Below are positions 9,129 to 18,204 of a DNA stretch of 64,000 nt, one piece after another. The DNA is from Chlorobiota bacterium (GTDB lineage Bacteria > Bacteroidota > Bacteroidia > Bacteroidales > F082). The position numbers and the translations under genes were made by a program. The notes under the pieces are model-generated. The model was not told the origin of the DNA and did no database searches. It saw only the letters and a list, made by a program, of their open reading frames with translations. The DNA lies in the NCBI GenBank assembly GCA_030596395.1, contig JAUVKF010000001.1:1-64000 (forward strand). The letters are read 5' to 3'. Each line of letters begins with the position of its first letter. The stretch's first letter is position 1.

Positions 9129-12029
9129 ATGAAAAGGCCTGTCTCAATAATTTTTGTCATCTTAATATTTTGTACTTTTCAATCCAGGTCCCAGGTAATC
9201 TCAGGAACAAAAGGAAAAGCAATAAAACAAGCCAAAGTTGAAATCAGATCGCTTAAGCAAGAAACTGACGAAGGACAAAAATTTAAAGCCCCAAATCCGG
9301 GCTGGCAAATTCCTGAATGGACTTACAATAAATCAAAAGTTATATACAGGCAACCTGAATCTGATAATCAAAATCCTCAGCGATTGTTTCGCGAGAACTC
9401 CCCTCCTCCCGACACCTCATTCCAGGGACAAATTGACAACAACACTTCCATCCCACCTGATGTGAACGGCGCAGCCGGTCCAGACCATTTAATGCAAACC
9501 TTGAATACCGGCGTCAGGATTTCTGATAAAACGGGAAATTCACTCTATTCAACATCTTTATCTGCTTTTTGGTCGCCGATGCCGAATAACGGAAATACTT
9601 TCGACCCCAAGATTGTTTACGATCCGTACAACGACAGATGGATCATGATCACACCGAGTGGATCAACCCTGAGCGGTTCAAAAATATATATCGGTGCAAG
9701 CACTGGTTCCGATCCATTGGGCGAATGGAATATGTATTGGATTGATCCGGATACTACCAACCAGTTGTGGTTTGATTATCCCAACCTGGGATTCAACAAA
9801 AACTGGATCAGTATTGGTGGCATCATGCGGAATACCGCTTTTGAAGCAGTTGATTTTGTGGTATTTGCAATAGATCTACAGGCTGTCATCAACGGAGAAG
9901 AAAATCCAACTTATGGCAGGTTCACTACCACGTTGGGGTCGGCAATTGTTCCGTCTTTTACTTATGACCCCGATCAGGAGGAAATGTATCTCGTTTCAAC
10001 GGGCGATGGTAACGATGAAGGTTATGGCTATATCAATTTATTTAAACTGAGTGGGGATGAACAAAATCCAATATTCGAGCTACAAGGCTCAATAGGCATT
10101 CCCGAACCCTGGGAAAACTGGTCGTACGAAAACCATGATGACTTCCTTCCACAGCTGGGATCCAGCGAAAAACTGAATTCTGTGGATGCAAGGATGCACA
10201 CCATGATCAACCGCAACAATAAACTCTGGGCTGTCCATCATATTTATATACCGGCAGACAATCCACAAAGATGTGCTGTGCAATGGTGGCATATTGATAC
10301 CAGCGGAGTTATCCTGGAAAGGGGAAGAATTGACGACCCCACCAACGAATACTCGTTTGCCTATCCAAGTATCGCTGTTAATGCCAATGAGGATGTTTTT
10401 ATCGGACATGGTGTTTTCTCAGATAGTCAGTATGCCGGTGCAGGATACTCTTTTAAGGCGTATTACGATGATGCAAATTCGATGAGAAATTACTTCCAGT
10501 ATAAGGAAGGGCTTGCGGCTTATTACAAAACTTACGGAGGTGACAGAAACCGCTGGGGCGATTATTCATCTGTTTTCGTTGATCCAATACTTGATGTTGA
10601 TTTTTGGGCCATGCATGAATATGCTGAGTTACCGGCAAGCCAGGATCAATGGGGAACATGGCTGGCATTCCTGAGACCTTCCTTCCCTCCTGTTGCCGAT
10701 TTTACTTCAGATGAAGTGATCATTCCTACTGGAGAAACCATCAATTTCAATGACCTTACTATAGGTGTTCCAACAACATGGAACTGGACCTTTGAGCAGG
10801 GTGCTCCTACAACTTCAGAAAACCAGAATCCGCAAAATATTCTCTTCGACCAGGAAGGTGTTTTTGATGTTACACTTATTGTCTCCAATGAACTCGGAAC
10901 TGATACCATCATTAAGGAGGAGTATGTTACAGTAAGTTCTTCCATTTTGCCTGATGTGGAATTTGAGGCTGATAAGGACATAGTCTGTACAGGCGAAACC
11001 GTTTCGTTTACTGATCTGAGTTTGTACTCTCCCATCCAGTGGGAATGGCAGTTCGACCCTTCATCTGTAAGCTTTGTAAACGAAACCGATCAAACGAGCC
11101 AAAATCCGGAGGTCATTTTTGACAACGCTACAACTTACTCTGTAACTTTAACAGTCTGGAATTTAAACGGAAGTTTTGAACTTACAAAGTTTGATTTAAT
11201 TATAGCAGGAGGATATGTTGTATTTCAGGAAACCTTTGAAGAAGAAACATTCAGACCGGAAGAGTGGATTATTGAAAATCCAGATGACAACATAACATGG
11301 GAAATATTTGAAACCGGCGGGGCCCCTCCTGGTAATAAGTCTGTTGGTATTGACTTTTTTCATTATTATTCAATTGGCAAACGTGATCGCATAATCACGC
11401 CAGCAATTAATCTTGAGCAAACACAAGCCTTTTTGTTCTTCGAGTATGCTTATGCAAAGCGAATTCCTGAATTAACAGATTCGCTGATCGTTTATGTTTC
11501 GGGAGACTGCGGTGAAAACTGGACAAGGGTGTTTGCCGGAGGAGAGGATGGGACAGGAAATTTTGCCACGCACGAACAAACAGATGAGTTCTGGCCGGCG
11601 GTTAGTGCAGACTGGTGCATGGAAGGTTATGGTTCATCTTGCATTGCGATTGAATTAGCAGATTGGTTTGGATTATCAAACGTGAAAATTGCTTTCGAAT
11701 CGTGGAGTGGATATGGAAATCCATTGTTTATTGATAACCTGGAATTAGTTCCCTATGTAGGTGAAGATGAAATAACTAAAAAAAATCACGAATTACTTGT
11801 TTTCCCAAATCCTGCAAATGACTTATTGAATATTATACTGCCTGATGTCAATCAGTTTTATGAGCTCAGGCTAATTAATCAATTTGGTCAGGTTATGTAC
11901 AAAACCGAAATTCAGAATGGAATTAAGAAATATGAAACCCAGGTAAAACCGAATTGGCCGAAAGGAGTTTATTTCTTTCAGCTAGTTGGAATAGAGCGTA
12001 CAATTATTAAGGAAGTAATCATTTATTAG
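9129..12029 (+). CDS. Giant T9SS cargo protein, PKD and anchor-J type domains (copy 3)
   Basis: This 966-residue protein is collinear with the two preceding copies and closest to copy 2 in its N-terminal module (shared SIPPDVNGAAGPDHLM and the KIVYDPYNDRWIM-type motif). Residues 1-22 are a signal peptide. The N-terminal module runs to about 515. Two PKD-type domains lie at about 520-605 and 607-695 (each beginning with a DFTSDE or EFEADK strand). The anchor-J-like domain is at about 697-875, with paired Cys in CGENW and ADWCMEG. The T9SS type A sorting domain starts at about 887 (LVFPNPANDLL) and ends KEVIIY. It is predicted to be surface-exposed or released via T9SS. rsmE starts 22 nt downstream and may be reached by readthrough. 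The biological ligand is unknown. Confidence 0.85.
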   Translation: MKRPVSIIFVILIFCTFQSRSQVISGTKGKAIKQAKVEIRSLKQETDEGQKFKAPNPGWQIPEWTYNKSKVIYRQPESDNQNPQRLFRENSPPPDTSFQGQIDNNTSIPPDVNGAAGPDHLMQTLNTGVRISDKTGNSLYSTSLSAFWSPMPNNGNTFDPKIVYDPYNDRWIMITPSGSTLSGSKIYIGASTGSDPLGEWNMYWIDPDTTNQLWFDYPNLGFNKNWISIGGIMRNTAFEAVDFVVFAIDLQAVINGEENPTYGRFTTTLGSAIVPSFTYDPDQEEMYLVSTGDGNDEGYGYINLFKLSGDEQNPIFELQGSIGIPEPWENWSYENHDDFLPQLGSSEKLNSVDARMHTMINRNNKLWAVHHIYIPADNPQRCAVQWWHIDTSGVILERGRIDDPTNEYSFAYPSIAVNANEDVFIGHGVFSDSQYAGAGYSFKAYYDDANSMRNYFQYKEGLAAYYKTYGGDRNRWGDYSSVFVDPILDVDFWAMHEYAELPASQDQWGTWLAFLRPSFPPVADFTSDEVIIPTGETINFNDLTIGVPTTWNWTFEQGAPTTSENQNPQNILFDQEGVFDVTLIVSNELGTDTIIKEEYVTVSSSILPDVEFEADKDIVCTGETVSFTDLSLYSPIQWEWQFDPSSVSFVNETDQTSQNPEVIFDNATTYSVTLTVWNLNGSFELTKFDLIIAGGYVVFQETFEEETFRPEEWIIENPDDNITWEIFETGGAPPGNKSVGIDFFHYYSIGKRDRIITPAINLEQTQAFLFFEYAYAKRIPELTDSLIVYVSGDCGENWTRVFAGGEDGTGNFATHEQTDEFWPAVSADWCMEGYGSSCIAIELADWFGLSNVKIAFESWSGYGNPLFIDNLELVPYVGEDEITKKNHELLVFPNPANDLLNIILPDVNQFYELRLINQFGQVMYKTEIQNGIKKYETQVKPNWPKGVYFFQLVGIERTIIKEVIIY

Positions 12030-12051
12030 AGAACTTATTTAAAGCAGATAA

Positions 12052-12777
12052 ATGAACCTTTTTTACACAACTGAAACACCGGGCGATTTCTTCACTCTTA
12101 ATAGTGAAGAATCAAAACATATCATCCGCGTTCTGAGAATGAAGTCAGGAGATTCAATCAGGTTCACCGATGGCAAAGGGTTTTTTTATGATTGTGAAAT
12201 CACCGACCCTAACCCGAAAGCTTGTCAGCTAAAACTTATTAAAAAGTCTGAAGGTTCTGACAAACGACCATTTCGGTTGCATATCGCAATTGCTCCAACA
12301 AAGAATATAAGCCGCTTTGAATGGTTTCTTGAAAAAGCGACTGAGATCGGTATTGACAGGATCACACCGATAATTTGCGATCATTCCGAACGAAAAGAAA
12401 TCAAAATCAACCGGCTTGAACGGGTCATCATTGCTGCGATGAAACAATCTTTAAAATCGAACCTGCCTGAACTCAACTATGCAAATAATTTCAGGGAATT
12501 TATCAATCAGCCTTTTTCCGGACAAAAGTTCATTGCATATATTGATGACGGTGTTAAACTGGAATTGTCAAAAACATACCAGCCAACTAAGAATGCTTTG
12601 GTATTAATTGGACCCGAAGGTGATTTTAGCCCGGATGAAGTACAACAAGCCATCAATCAAGGGTTTCAGCCAGTCAAACTGGGACCATCAAGGCTAAGAA
12701 CTGAAACCGCAGGGGTGGTTGCTTGCCATACGATTAACCTACTTTCACTGCTTCAAGCGTCTTCGCTTGAAGATTAG
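12052..12777 (+). CDS. rsmE: 16S rRNA (uracil-1498-N3)-methyltransferase
   Basis: RsmE methylates N3 of U1498 in 16S rRNA, using S-adenosylmethionine, in the decoding region of the 30S subunit. The protein (241 aa, the normal length) has the N-terminal PUA-like part (HIIRVLRMKSGDSIRFTDG, about residues 22-40) and the SPOUT knot at the C-terminus: IGPEGDFSPDEV (about 185-196) and LGPSRLRTETAGVVA (about 211-225), which form the SAM-binding trefoil. It lies 22 nt after a cargo gene. Its last codons run through a 9-bp palindrome (12751-12772), so the ASSLED tail is probably encoded by an inserted repeat and not part of the conserved fold. Confidence 0.93.
   Translation: MNLFYTTETPGDFFTLNSEESKHIIRVLRMKSGDSIRFTDGKGFFYDCEITDPNPKACQLKLIKKSEGSDKRPFRLHIAIAPTKNISRFEWFLEKATEIGIDRITPIICDHSERKEIKINRLERVIIAAMKQSLKSNLPELNYANNFREFINQPFSGQKFIAYIDDGVKLELSKTYQPTKNALVLIGPEGDFSPDEVQQAINQGFQPVKLGPSRLRTETAGVVACHTINLLSLLQASSLED
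12751..12772. repeat. Short palindrome inside the 3' end of rsmE
   Basis: CTTCAAGCG (12751-12759), a 4-nt loop (TCTT) and CGCTTGAAG (12764-12772) form a perfect 9-bp stem. It overlaps the last coding codons of rsmE; the TAG follows at 12775. A near-identical palindrome sits at the end of the methylthiotransferase gene at 44590-44613. Confidence 0.7.
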
Positions 12778-12852
12778 AATTAAACAGTTATGCAATCTAA
12801 AACATGGATGCTTTAAACGGGAATTCCAGCACCGCGTGAACCAAACTTCTTC

Positions 12853-12860
12853 TATTTTTG
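12853..12860 (+). promoter_or_regulatory. Possible -7 element (TATTTTTG)
   Basis: A TAnnTTTG match 9 nt before the ATG at 12869. If it is used, the transcript would be nearly leaderless. Chance occurrence is possible in this AT-rich DNA. Confidence 0.3.
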
Positions 12861-12868
12861 CATTCAAC

Positions 12869-13519
12869 ATGAAAAAATTATCGGTTATTCTTTTGTTGGT
12901 AATATTGGCTCTAAACTTAACAAGCCAGGAAGTCAAAATTGCCCTGCTCAAATATTCAGGTGGTGGCGACTGGTATGCAAACCCGACATCACTGCCTAAC
13001 CTAGTGAATTTCTGTAACCGAAACATAAACACAAATATTTCAACAGATATTGCTACTGTTGAAGCAGGCAGTATTGAACTGTTTAACTATCCGTTGCTGC
13101 ATATAACCGGTCATGGTAATGTGATCTTTAGCCCTGAAGAAGCTGAGAACTTACGTAAATATTTATTAGCCGGAGGTTTTCTTCATATATCTGATAATTA
13201 CGGAATGGACCAATATATCAGGCGCGAAATGCAAAAAGTTTTTCCCGGACAGGAATTTGTTGAACTTCCCTTTTCTCACCCGATTTATCACCAGAAATAT
13301 ACTTTTCCGGATGGCTTGCCTAAAGTGCATCAGCATGATAATAAAGACCCGCAAGGCTTTGGTATTATTTATGAAGGCCGGCTGGTTTGTTTTTACGATT
13401 ACGAATGCGACCTTGGCGATGGATGGGAGTCGCCCGAAGTACACCATGATTCCCAGGTAAAAAGGGATGAAGCCTTAAAAATGGGGGCCAATATTGTTCA
13501 ATTTGTATTTACGCAATAG
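12869..13519 (+). CDS. Secreted DUF4159-domain protein
   Basis: I place the start at the ATG at 12869 (216 aa). It begins the signal peptide MKKLSVILLLVILALNL, whereas the longer frame from 12719 would overlap rsmE and lack one. The mature part starts EVKIALLKYSGGGDWYANP and contains LLHITGHGNVIFSPEEAENL and an HISDNYGMD motif. These match the DUF4159 family, whose fold resembles class I glutamine amidotransferase-like modules. The role is not established; the family often sits with AAA ATPase and von Willebrand gene sets, but none is adjacent here. A promoter-like element lies just upstream, so the gene is probably expressed independently of rsmE. Confidence 0.8.
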   Translation: MKKLSVILLLVILALNLTSQEVKIALLKYSGGGDWYANPTSLPNLVNFCNRNINTNISTDIATVEAGSIELFNYPLLHITGHGNVIFSPEEAENLRKYLLAGGFLHISDNYGMDQYIRREMQKVFPGQEFVELPFSHPIYHQKYTFPDGLPKVHQHDNKDPQGFGIIYEGRLVCFYDYECDLGDGWESPEVHHDSQVKRDEALKMGANIVQFVFTQ

Positions 13520-13606
13520 TCAAAATCTTAAGCTGTTCGGGATTGAAAATCCGAATTAAAAAGCTAAAGATTTATAATCTTCTACCTGCGGAAATTTTAT
13601 GGGCGA

Positions 13607-15508
13607 TTATTTCCCTTTCAAATATTTATCCAGGAAATCTTTCACCTGGCCATAGCCTTTTATTTCGTTTTCCTTTTTACGGAAACCATGGCCCTCATCA
13701 TCAAACAGTACATATTCAACCGCCACGTTGTTGGCTTTCACAGCCGCAACAATTTCATCAGATTCAACCTGAAGAACCCTCGGATCGTTAGCACCCTGAA
13801 GAACCATCAACGGCTTGGTAACATTCTGAGCATGGAAAACCGGAGAAATATTGTACAAACGAACCGAATCAGCTGTTGTGGGATCACCCATCTCGGCATA
13901 AAGCGCCTCACGAAAGGATTCCCAGTAAGGTGGTATTGATTTCAAGGTACGCAGCCAGTTTGTAACGCCAAAAATATTTACACCAACATCAAACTCTTCG
14001 GGAGCAAATGTTAATGCAGCCATCACCATGTAACCACCATAAGAACCTCCTATTATCCCAATTTTATCCGTATCAATCACAGCTGTCGATGCAAGGAAAT
14101 CTTTACCGGCAATGCAATCTTTCAGGTCGCCTTCACCATGATTCCGGTCATCCATTTTGAAAAAAGTTTTGCCATAGCCGCTGCTACCGCGATTGTTTAC
14201 AGCTAAAATGGCATAACCATGGTTAACAAGGTATTGAATCAATGCAAAGTACGAGAGCCTCGACTGGCCGCCCGGTCCGCCATGCACCCAAACCAGTGCA
14301 GGTACTTTCGCATTAGGAGAAGCAATCAATGGTTCGTAATAAACCGCAGGAATCTCGGTACCGTCAAACGACTTGAAACGAACAACTTTTCCAGCCACCA
14401 GATCATCAGGATTAATCTCCGGGTTGAGCGTGTTGGTAAGTCTCTTCAATTCTTTTGTTTCAAAATTATAAATGTAGATGTTGTTTGGCGAGGTGGATGA
14501 TCCAACAGTCATTCTCATCAGTTTTTCACTTTTTGAGATACTTACACTTGTTACACCACCATCCTCAAATTGCGGGAGGTCTATTTGTTGTCCGCTTTCA
14601 AGATCGAACAAATAAATCGCTGTACGGGCATCTTCATTCACACCCATCACTCTATACTTTTCATTGTAAGAATTGTAGGCATACCAGATATTCCACTTGG
14701 TTTCCCAAACTTTCTTTTTCTCACCGGTTTCGAGCTTGTAACTCATCAGGTATTGGAATTCAGCGCCTTCATTTGTCAGAAAATAAAGATGCTCACCCGC
14801 AAGGTCAAAAAACTGCGGACTGTAGCTGGCATCACCTTCATGCTCCGAAATGTGTTTGGTTTCGCCGGTTGACACATTGTAAATGTACATATCATTGTTG
14901 TTGGTGGTGATGCTTTTGGTGAGCGAAAGAAAATTCTTGTCTTTTGAGATGGCACCCACATCAAGGCCTTCATTGTTTTGATAGATCAACTTTGACTTGA
15001 AATTGGCGATATCCATTTCATACAAATCAAAAAACTTAGGGTCACGTTCGTTCGATCCAAAGAAAAATCCTTTTTTATCCCTGGTCCATCCCATGAAACC
15101 CGTTTTTGCATTTTCAGCCGGTGTTAACTCGGTAACATTGTATTCTGCATCAAGCATATAGATGTGGCTGATCTCGTTTCCACCCTTATCAGATGAATAC
15201 AATATGCGTTCATCTTCCGGAAAATAAGAAATACCAAAAACAGATTCTTCTGTGGATTTAGTAAGTTGTGTAGAAGCAGAACCATCAACAGGCAAGGCAA
15301 AAGCGTTGTAAATCCCTGTTTCGTTGCTGGTTACCAGCAGTTTGGTCTCATCAGGCGAGAAGCTACCGCCATAAATGTTTACGTTTTCATAAAACTGTCC
15401 GATGGAATACTTTTTAACCTCCCTGGGTTTTTTCTTTCCTGATTTTTCACCTTGCTGCGAACAGGCAACAAAGACAATACTTAAAATAATGATTGCGATT
15501 TTTTTCAT
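13607..15508 (-). CDS. S9 family prolyl-oligopeptidase-type lipoprotein peptidase
   Basis: This is a 633-residue serine peptidase of the S9 family (acylaminoacyl/dipeptidyl peptidase type). It begins with a lipoprotein signal (MKKIAIIILSIVFVACSQQ, lipid on Cys 16), so it acts in the periplasm or at a membrane face. Residues about 40-370 contain WD40/PD40-type beta-propeller blades (repeated SPDETKLL, SISKSEKLMRM). The C-terminal alpha/beta hydrolase domain carries the catalytic triad: Ser489 in GGSYGGY, Asp575 in GANDPRV and His607 in DEGHGF. The oxyanion region WVHGGPGGQ is intact. It is probably single-transcribed, with a TAnnTTTG element 38 nt upstream. It likely trims oligopeptides; substrate preference cannot be read from the sequence. 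Confidence 0.9.
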   Translation of the reverse strand: MKKIAIIILSIVFVACSQQGEKSGKKKPREVKKYSIGQFYENVNIYGGSFSPDETKLLVTSNETGIYNAFALPVDGSASTQLTKSTEESVFGISYFPEDERILYSSDKGGNEISHIYMLDAEYNVTELTPAENAKTGFMGWTRDKKGFFFGSNERDPKFFDLYEMDIANFKSKLIYQNNEGLDVGAISKDKNFLSLTKSITTNNNDMYIYNVSTGETKHISEHEGDASYSPQFFDLAGEHLYFLTNEGAEFQYLMSYKLETGEKKKVWETKWNIWYAYNSYNEKYRVMGVNEDARTAIYLFDLESGQQIDLPQFEDGGVTSVSISKSEKLMRMTVGSSTSPNNIYIYNFETKELKRLTNTLNPEINPDDLVAGKVVRFKSFDGTEIPAVYYEPLIASPNAKVPALVWVHGGPGGQSRLSYFALIQYLVNHGYAILAVNNRGSSGYGKTFFKMDDRNHGEGDLKDCIAGKDFLASTAVIDTDKIGIIGGSYGGYMVMAALTFAPEEFDVGVNIFGVTNWLRTLKSIPPYWESFREALYAEMGDPTTADSVRLYNISPVFHAQNVTKPLMVLQGANDPRVLQVESDEIVAAVKANNVAVEYVLFDDEGHGFRKKENEIKGYGQVKDFLDKYLKGK

Positions 15509-15545
15509 AATAATGTAGTGTTAAAGTTTTAAATTATGATTTCCT

Positions 15546-15553
15546 CAAAATTA
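15546..15553 (-). promoter_or_regulatory. -7 promoter element (TAATTTTG)
   Basis: TAnnTTTG on the minus strand, 38 nt upstream of the S9 peptidase start at 15508. Confidence 0.45.
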
Positions 15554-15676
15554 GATAATTTAGTAAGAAAACAAAACCCTGTAAAACAGAGATTTATGAT
15601 AATATACGTTCACAATAAATTGTTGCTGATACTGCATTTTAACATTTGTTTAATATTTTCTTTGTAATGACTCCCT

Positions 15677-15684
15677 TATATTTG
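15677..15684 (+). promoter_or_regulatory. -7 promoter element (TATATTTG)
   Basis: A full TAnnTTTG match 24 nt upstream of the thioredoxin-like gene at 15709. It is arranged divergently with the element serving the S9 peptidase. Confidence 0.5.
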
Positions 15685-15708
15685 CGACCAAATAACAAAA
15701 CATAAAAA

Positions 15709-16236
15709 ATGAAACAAAGAATCTTAATCCTTTCAATACTGTTATTGTTTGCGGGAGTTGTTACCCAGGCACAAAGCGGTCCTTCAAATAAAATAAATGA
15801 CATCAGTTTTAATGCAAAAGTGGTTGACCTGAATGAGGCCAAATATGAAGCGAAATCGCTTGACAACATTCTTAAGAAATACAAAGAAAAAGTAATATAT
15901 CTCGACTTTTGGGCTAGCTGGTGCGGACCATGTAAAAGGGAAATGCCATATTCCCAGAATGTGAAAAAAGATTTTGCAGATGAAGATGTTGCATTTGTTT
16001 ACATTTCTACAGATAAAAATTCTGAAAAATGGAGAAACATGATCGATCAATTGCAAATTTCAGGCGATCATTATCGGGCAAGTCCGAAGGTAAGGAACGA
16101 GATCATTAAAAAGTTTAACCTTCAGTATATTCCCCGTTATGTGTTGATCAATAAAGATGGCAAAGTAGTTGATGAAAACGCAAAACGACCAAGCGATCCT
16201 ATCCTTATTAAGGACATTGAAAAGTTACTGATGTAA
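15709..16236 (+). CDS. Secreted TlpA/ResA-type thioredoxin-fold protein
   Basis: This 175-residue thiol-disulfide oxidoreductase has a cleavable signal peptide (about 1-22, ending TQAQS) that places it in the periplasm. The thioredoxin domain holds the active site WCGPC (Cys72 and Cys75) preceded by LDFWAS, and the cis-Pro region IPRYVLINKDGKV near residues 140-152. This is the TlpA/ResA/DsbE subgroup, which usually keeps specific exported thiols reduced. It is flanked by an S9 peptidase (divergent) and a flavoprotein (downstream) with no clear partner, so the client protein is unknown. Confidence 0.88.
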   Translation: MKQRILILSILLLFAGVVTQAQSGPSNKINDISFNAKVVDLNEAKYEAKSLDNILKKYKEKVIYLDFWASWCGPCKREMPYSQNVKKDFADEDVAFVYISTDKNSEKWRNMIDQLQISGDHYRASPKVRNEIIKKFNLQYIPRYVLINKDGKVVDENAKRPSDPILIKDIEKLLM

Positions 16237-16307
16237 ACGGGGTTTAACAAGCAAGGAACATAACAACTATCAAAGAAGGTAGTTTTGTAAATAAAATAAA
16301 GATCAAG

Positions 16308-16341
16308 CAGGTTTTTTTATTTTTGACAATAATTAAACCTG
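16308..16341 (+). promoter_or_regulatory. Promoter -7 (TATTTTTG) within a small inverted repeat before a TTG start
   Basis: CAGGTTT (16308-16314) and AAACCTG (16335-16341) form a 7-bp inverted repeat. Between them TATTTTTG (16318-16325) matches TAnnTTTG. The TTG start of the flavoprotein lies at 16349, about 23 nt beyond the -7 element. The inverted repeat spans the predicted RNA start and could be an operator, but that is inference. Confidence 0.4.
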
Positions 16342-16348
16342 TTTCTTT

Positions 16349-17374
16349 TTGGAATATTTTGATGTTATCATCGTTGGTGCCGGTCCTGCCGGGATGTGGT
16401 GTGCTGAGAAACTGAGCGACACCAATCTATCTGTTCTACTGCTTGAAAAAAACAACGAACCGGGTAACAAAATTTGTGCCGGGGGTATTACCCGGAAAGG
16501 GATTTTGATGCTTGATATTCCTGACGAAATAGTTGAACAGAAAGTCAACAACTTTGTGCTGCACTCAAGACATTTTAAACATGCCAAAGAATGGCCGGTT
16601 CCGATAACTTATACAGTTAACAGGTTGGAATTTGGCAACTGGCAACTCCAGCGATTAAAGAATACAGATATTCAATATCGCAACAATGCCAGGGTAACAG
16701 CAATCAAAGAAAATCAAATAATTATCAATGGTAGAGAGGCGATTGGGTTCAAGTACCTTGTTGGCGCTGACGGGCCTGTTTCCATCGTCAGGAAACACCT
16801 GAAACTTCCGGTTGAAAAGGTACTCGCAACCGTTCAGTACTATATTCCCCTGGAAACTGTCGAGCCAAAAATGGAGTTATTCTTAGACCATAAATATTTT
16901 CATTCATGGTATGTCTGGCTGTTTCCACATAAAAATCGTATTGCTGTTGGCGCCTGTAGTAACGCGAAGTGGCTGTCGGGCAAGAAATTGAAAAACAACT
17001 TTCACAGATGGCTCAAAGAAAAGGGAATTGATGTATCGAATGCTGAGTATCAATCTTTTCCTATCAGTTATGATTACAGGGGTTTGAAGTTTAACAATAC
17101 TTTTCTGGTTGGAGAAGCAGCAGGAATGGCATCAGGATTTACCGGGGAAGGAATTTATCAATCATTGGTTTCGGGAGAAGTTGTTTCAAACATAATCAAA
17201 GGAGAACCTTACGAAGAACTATTGGCCGAAATCCTGCAATACAACGATTATCAACATAAATTTCTGGAACTACTTCAAAAAATAGGACCGCTACGCGGAT
17301 TGGCTCATGATCTTATCATTTTATTGTTGAGAAACAGCTTTGTCAACAAACGAATAACCGAAGGATTCTCATAA
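16349..17374 (+). CDS. FAD-dependent oxidoreductase of the geranylgeranyl reductase-like family
   Basis: This 341-residue flavoprotein has the N-terminal dinucleotide-binding motif VIIVGAGPAGMWCAEKL (residues 6-22) followed by an acidic end of strand 2 (LLLEKNN). A second FAD motif (NTFLVGEAAGMASGFTGEGI, about 250-269) contains the GD/GEAAG signature of the GR2/PHBH family that includes geranylgeranyl reductases. The start must be TTG at 16349: a TAA sits five codons upstream, there is no ATG before the FAD motif, and a promoter element is placed 24 nt before it. It may reduce isoprenoid chains of quinones or lipids, consistent with the UbiA-type prenyltransferase at 30.8 kb, but the substrate is uncertain. 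Its stop overlaps the convergent PNP gene by 6 nt. Confidence 0.85.
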   Translation: MEYFDVIIVGAGPAGMWCAEKLSDTNLSVLLLEKNNEPGNKICAGGITRKGILMLDIPDEIVEQKVNNFVLHSRHFKHAKEWPVPITYTVNRLEFGNWQLQRLKNTDIQYRNNARVTAIKENQIIINGREAIGFKYLVGADGPVSIVRKHLKLPVEKVLATVQYYIPLETVEPKMELFLDHKYFHSWYVWLFPHKNRIAVGACSNAKWLSGKKLKNNFHRWLKEKGIDVSNAEYQSFPISYDYRGLKFNNTFLVGEAAGMASGFTGEGIYQSLVSGEVVSNIIKGEPYEELLAEILQYNDYQHKFLELLQKIGPLRGLAHDLIILLLRNSFVNKRITEGFS

Positions 17375-18181
17375 ACTTCGAAGCAAACCCTTAAACAAAA
17401 CCAGCATCTGTTTTTCTGCAATGGCGGCATTTCTCAATATATCATCTATAACAACAGCCTGTAAATTATCAGGATCGCACAAATCAGTTACAACTGATAT
17501 GGCAGCAACTTTCATATTCATCTGGTTAGCAACAATAACCTCGGGTACGGTTGACATACCAACCACATCGGCGCCCATGGTTCGGATAAACCGGTATTCG
17601 GCTCTTGTTTCCAGGCTGGGCCCTGTCCAGGCCACATAAACACCTTTGTCTATATCTATGTTATTTTCCTTTGCAATTTGTTCCATTTTTTCAATCAATC
17701 CGCGATCATAAGGCCTGCTCATATCAGGAAAGCGCGGGCCGAATTGATAGTGGTTTTTACCAACAAGCGGATTACCGGGCAACATATTGATATGATCATC
17801 AATGATCATCAGTGAAGCCGATTTGTAGGTTGGGTTAACTGCACCACATGCGTTGGAAACAAGCAGCGTTTCAATACCTAGCAACTTCATCACCCTAACG
17901 GGAAAAGTAATTTCCTGCAAGCTATATCCTTCATAATAATGAAACCGGCCCTGCATAACAAGCGTTTCAACGCCTTCGAGTATACCGTAAATTAACTTAC
18001 CATGGTGAAACTCAACTGTTGCTTCAGGGAAATGCGGAATGTCCTCATAATCAATACAAAGCTTAATATCTATTTCATCTGCAAGTTTTCCAAGTCCGGT
18101 TCCCAGAATAATACCAACGCCAACATGATCAACTCCTTTTGAGCGGAGAAAATCAGCGGTTTCAACTGCTTTTTTATACAT
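17369..18181 (-). CDS. Purine-nucleoside phosphorylase
   Basis: PNP cleaves purine ribonucleosides and deoxyribonucleosides with phosphate to the free base and ribose-1-phosphate for purine salvage in the cytoplasm. The protein has the trimeric class I signature: ILGTGLGKLADEI (phosphate loop, about 26-38), FHHGKLIYG, LVMQGRFHYYEGY, VSNACGAVN and GPSLETRAEYR with the Met/Thr base pocket (ADVVGMSTVPEV). I start it at 18181 (270 aa, the normal length) rather than 18217, because a TAnnTTTG promoter element lies at 18205-18212, inside the longer frame. It is convergent with the flavoprotein and overlaps it by 6 nt. Confidence 0.92.
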   Translation of the reverse strand: MYKKAVETADFLRSKGVDHVGVGIILGTGLGKLADEIDIKLCIDYEDIPHFPEATVEFHHGKLIYGILEGVETLVMQGRFHYYEGYSLQEITFPVRVMKLLGIETLLVSNACGAVNPTYKSASLMIIDDHINMLPGNPLVGKNHYQFGPRFPDMSRPYDRGLIEKMEQIAKENNIDIDKGVYVAWTGPSLETRAEYRFIRTMGADVVGMSTVPEVIVANQMNMKVAAISVVTDLCDPDNLQAVVIDDILRNAAIAEKQMLVLFKGLLRSL

Positions 18182-18204
18182 TAGATTTTTCGTTTTCAAT
18201 TCTA

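Noticed and set aside
12719-12868. N-terminal extension of the DUF4159 protein
   Set aside because: It overlaps rsmE and would place the signal peptide inside the protein; the ATG at 12869 gives a normal signal peptide.
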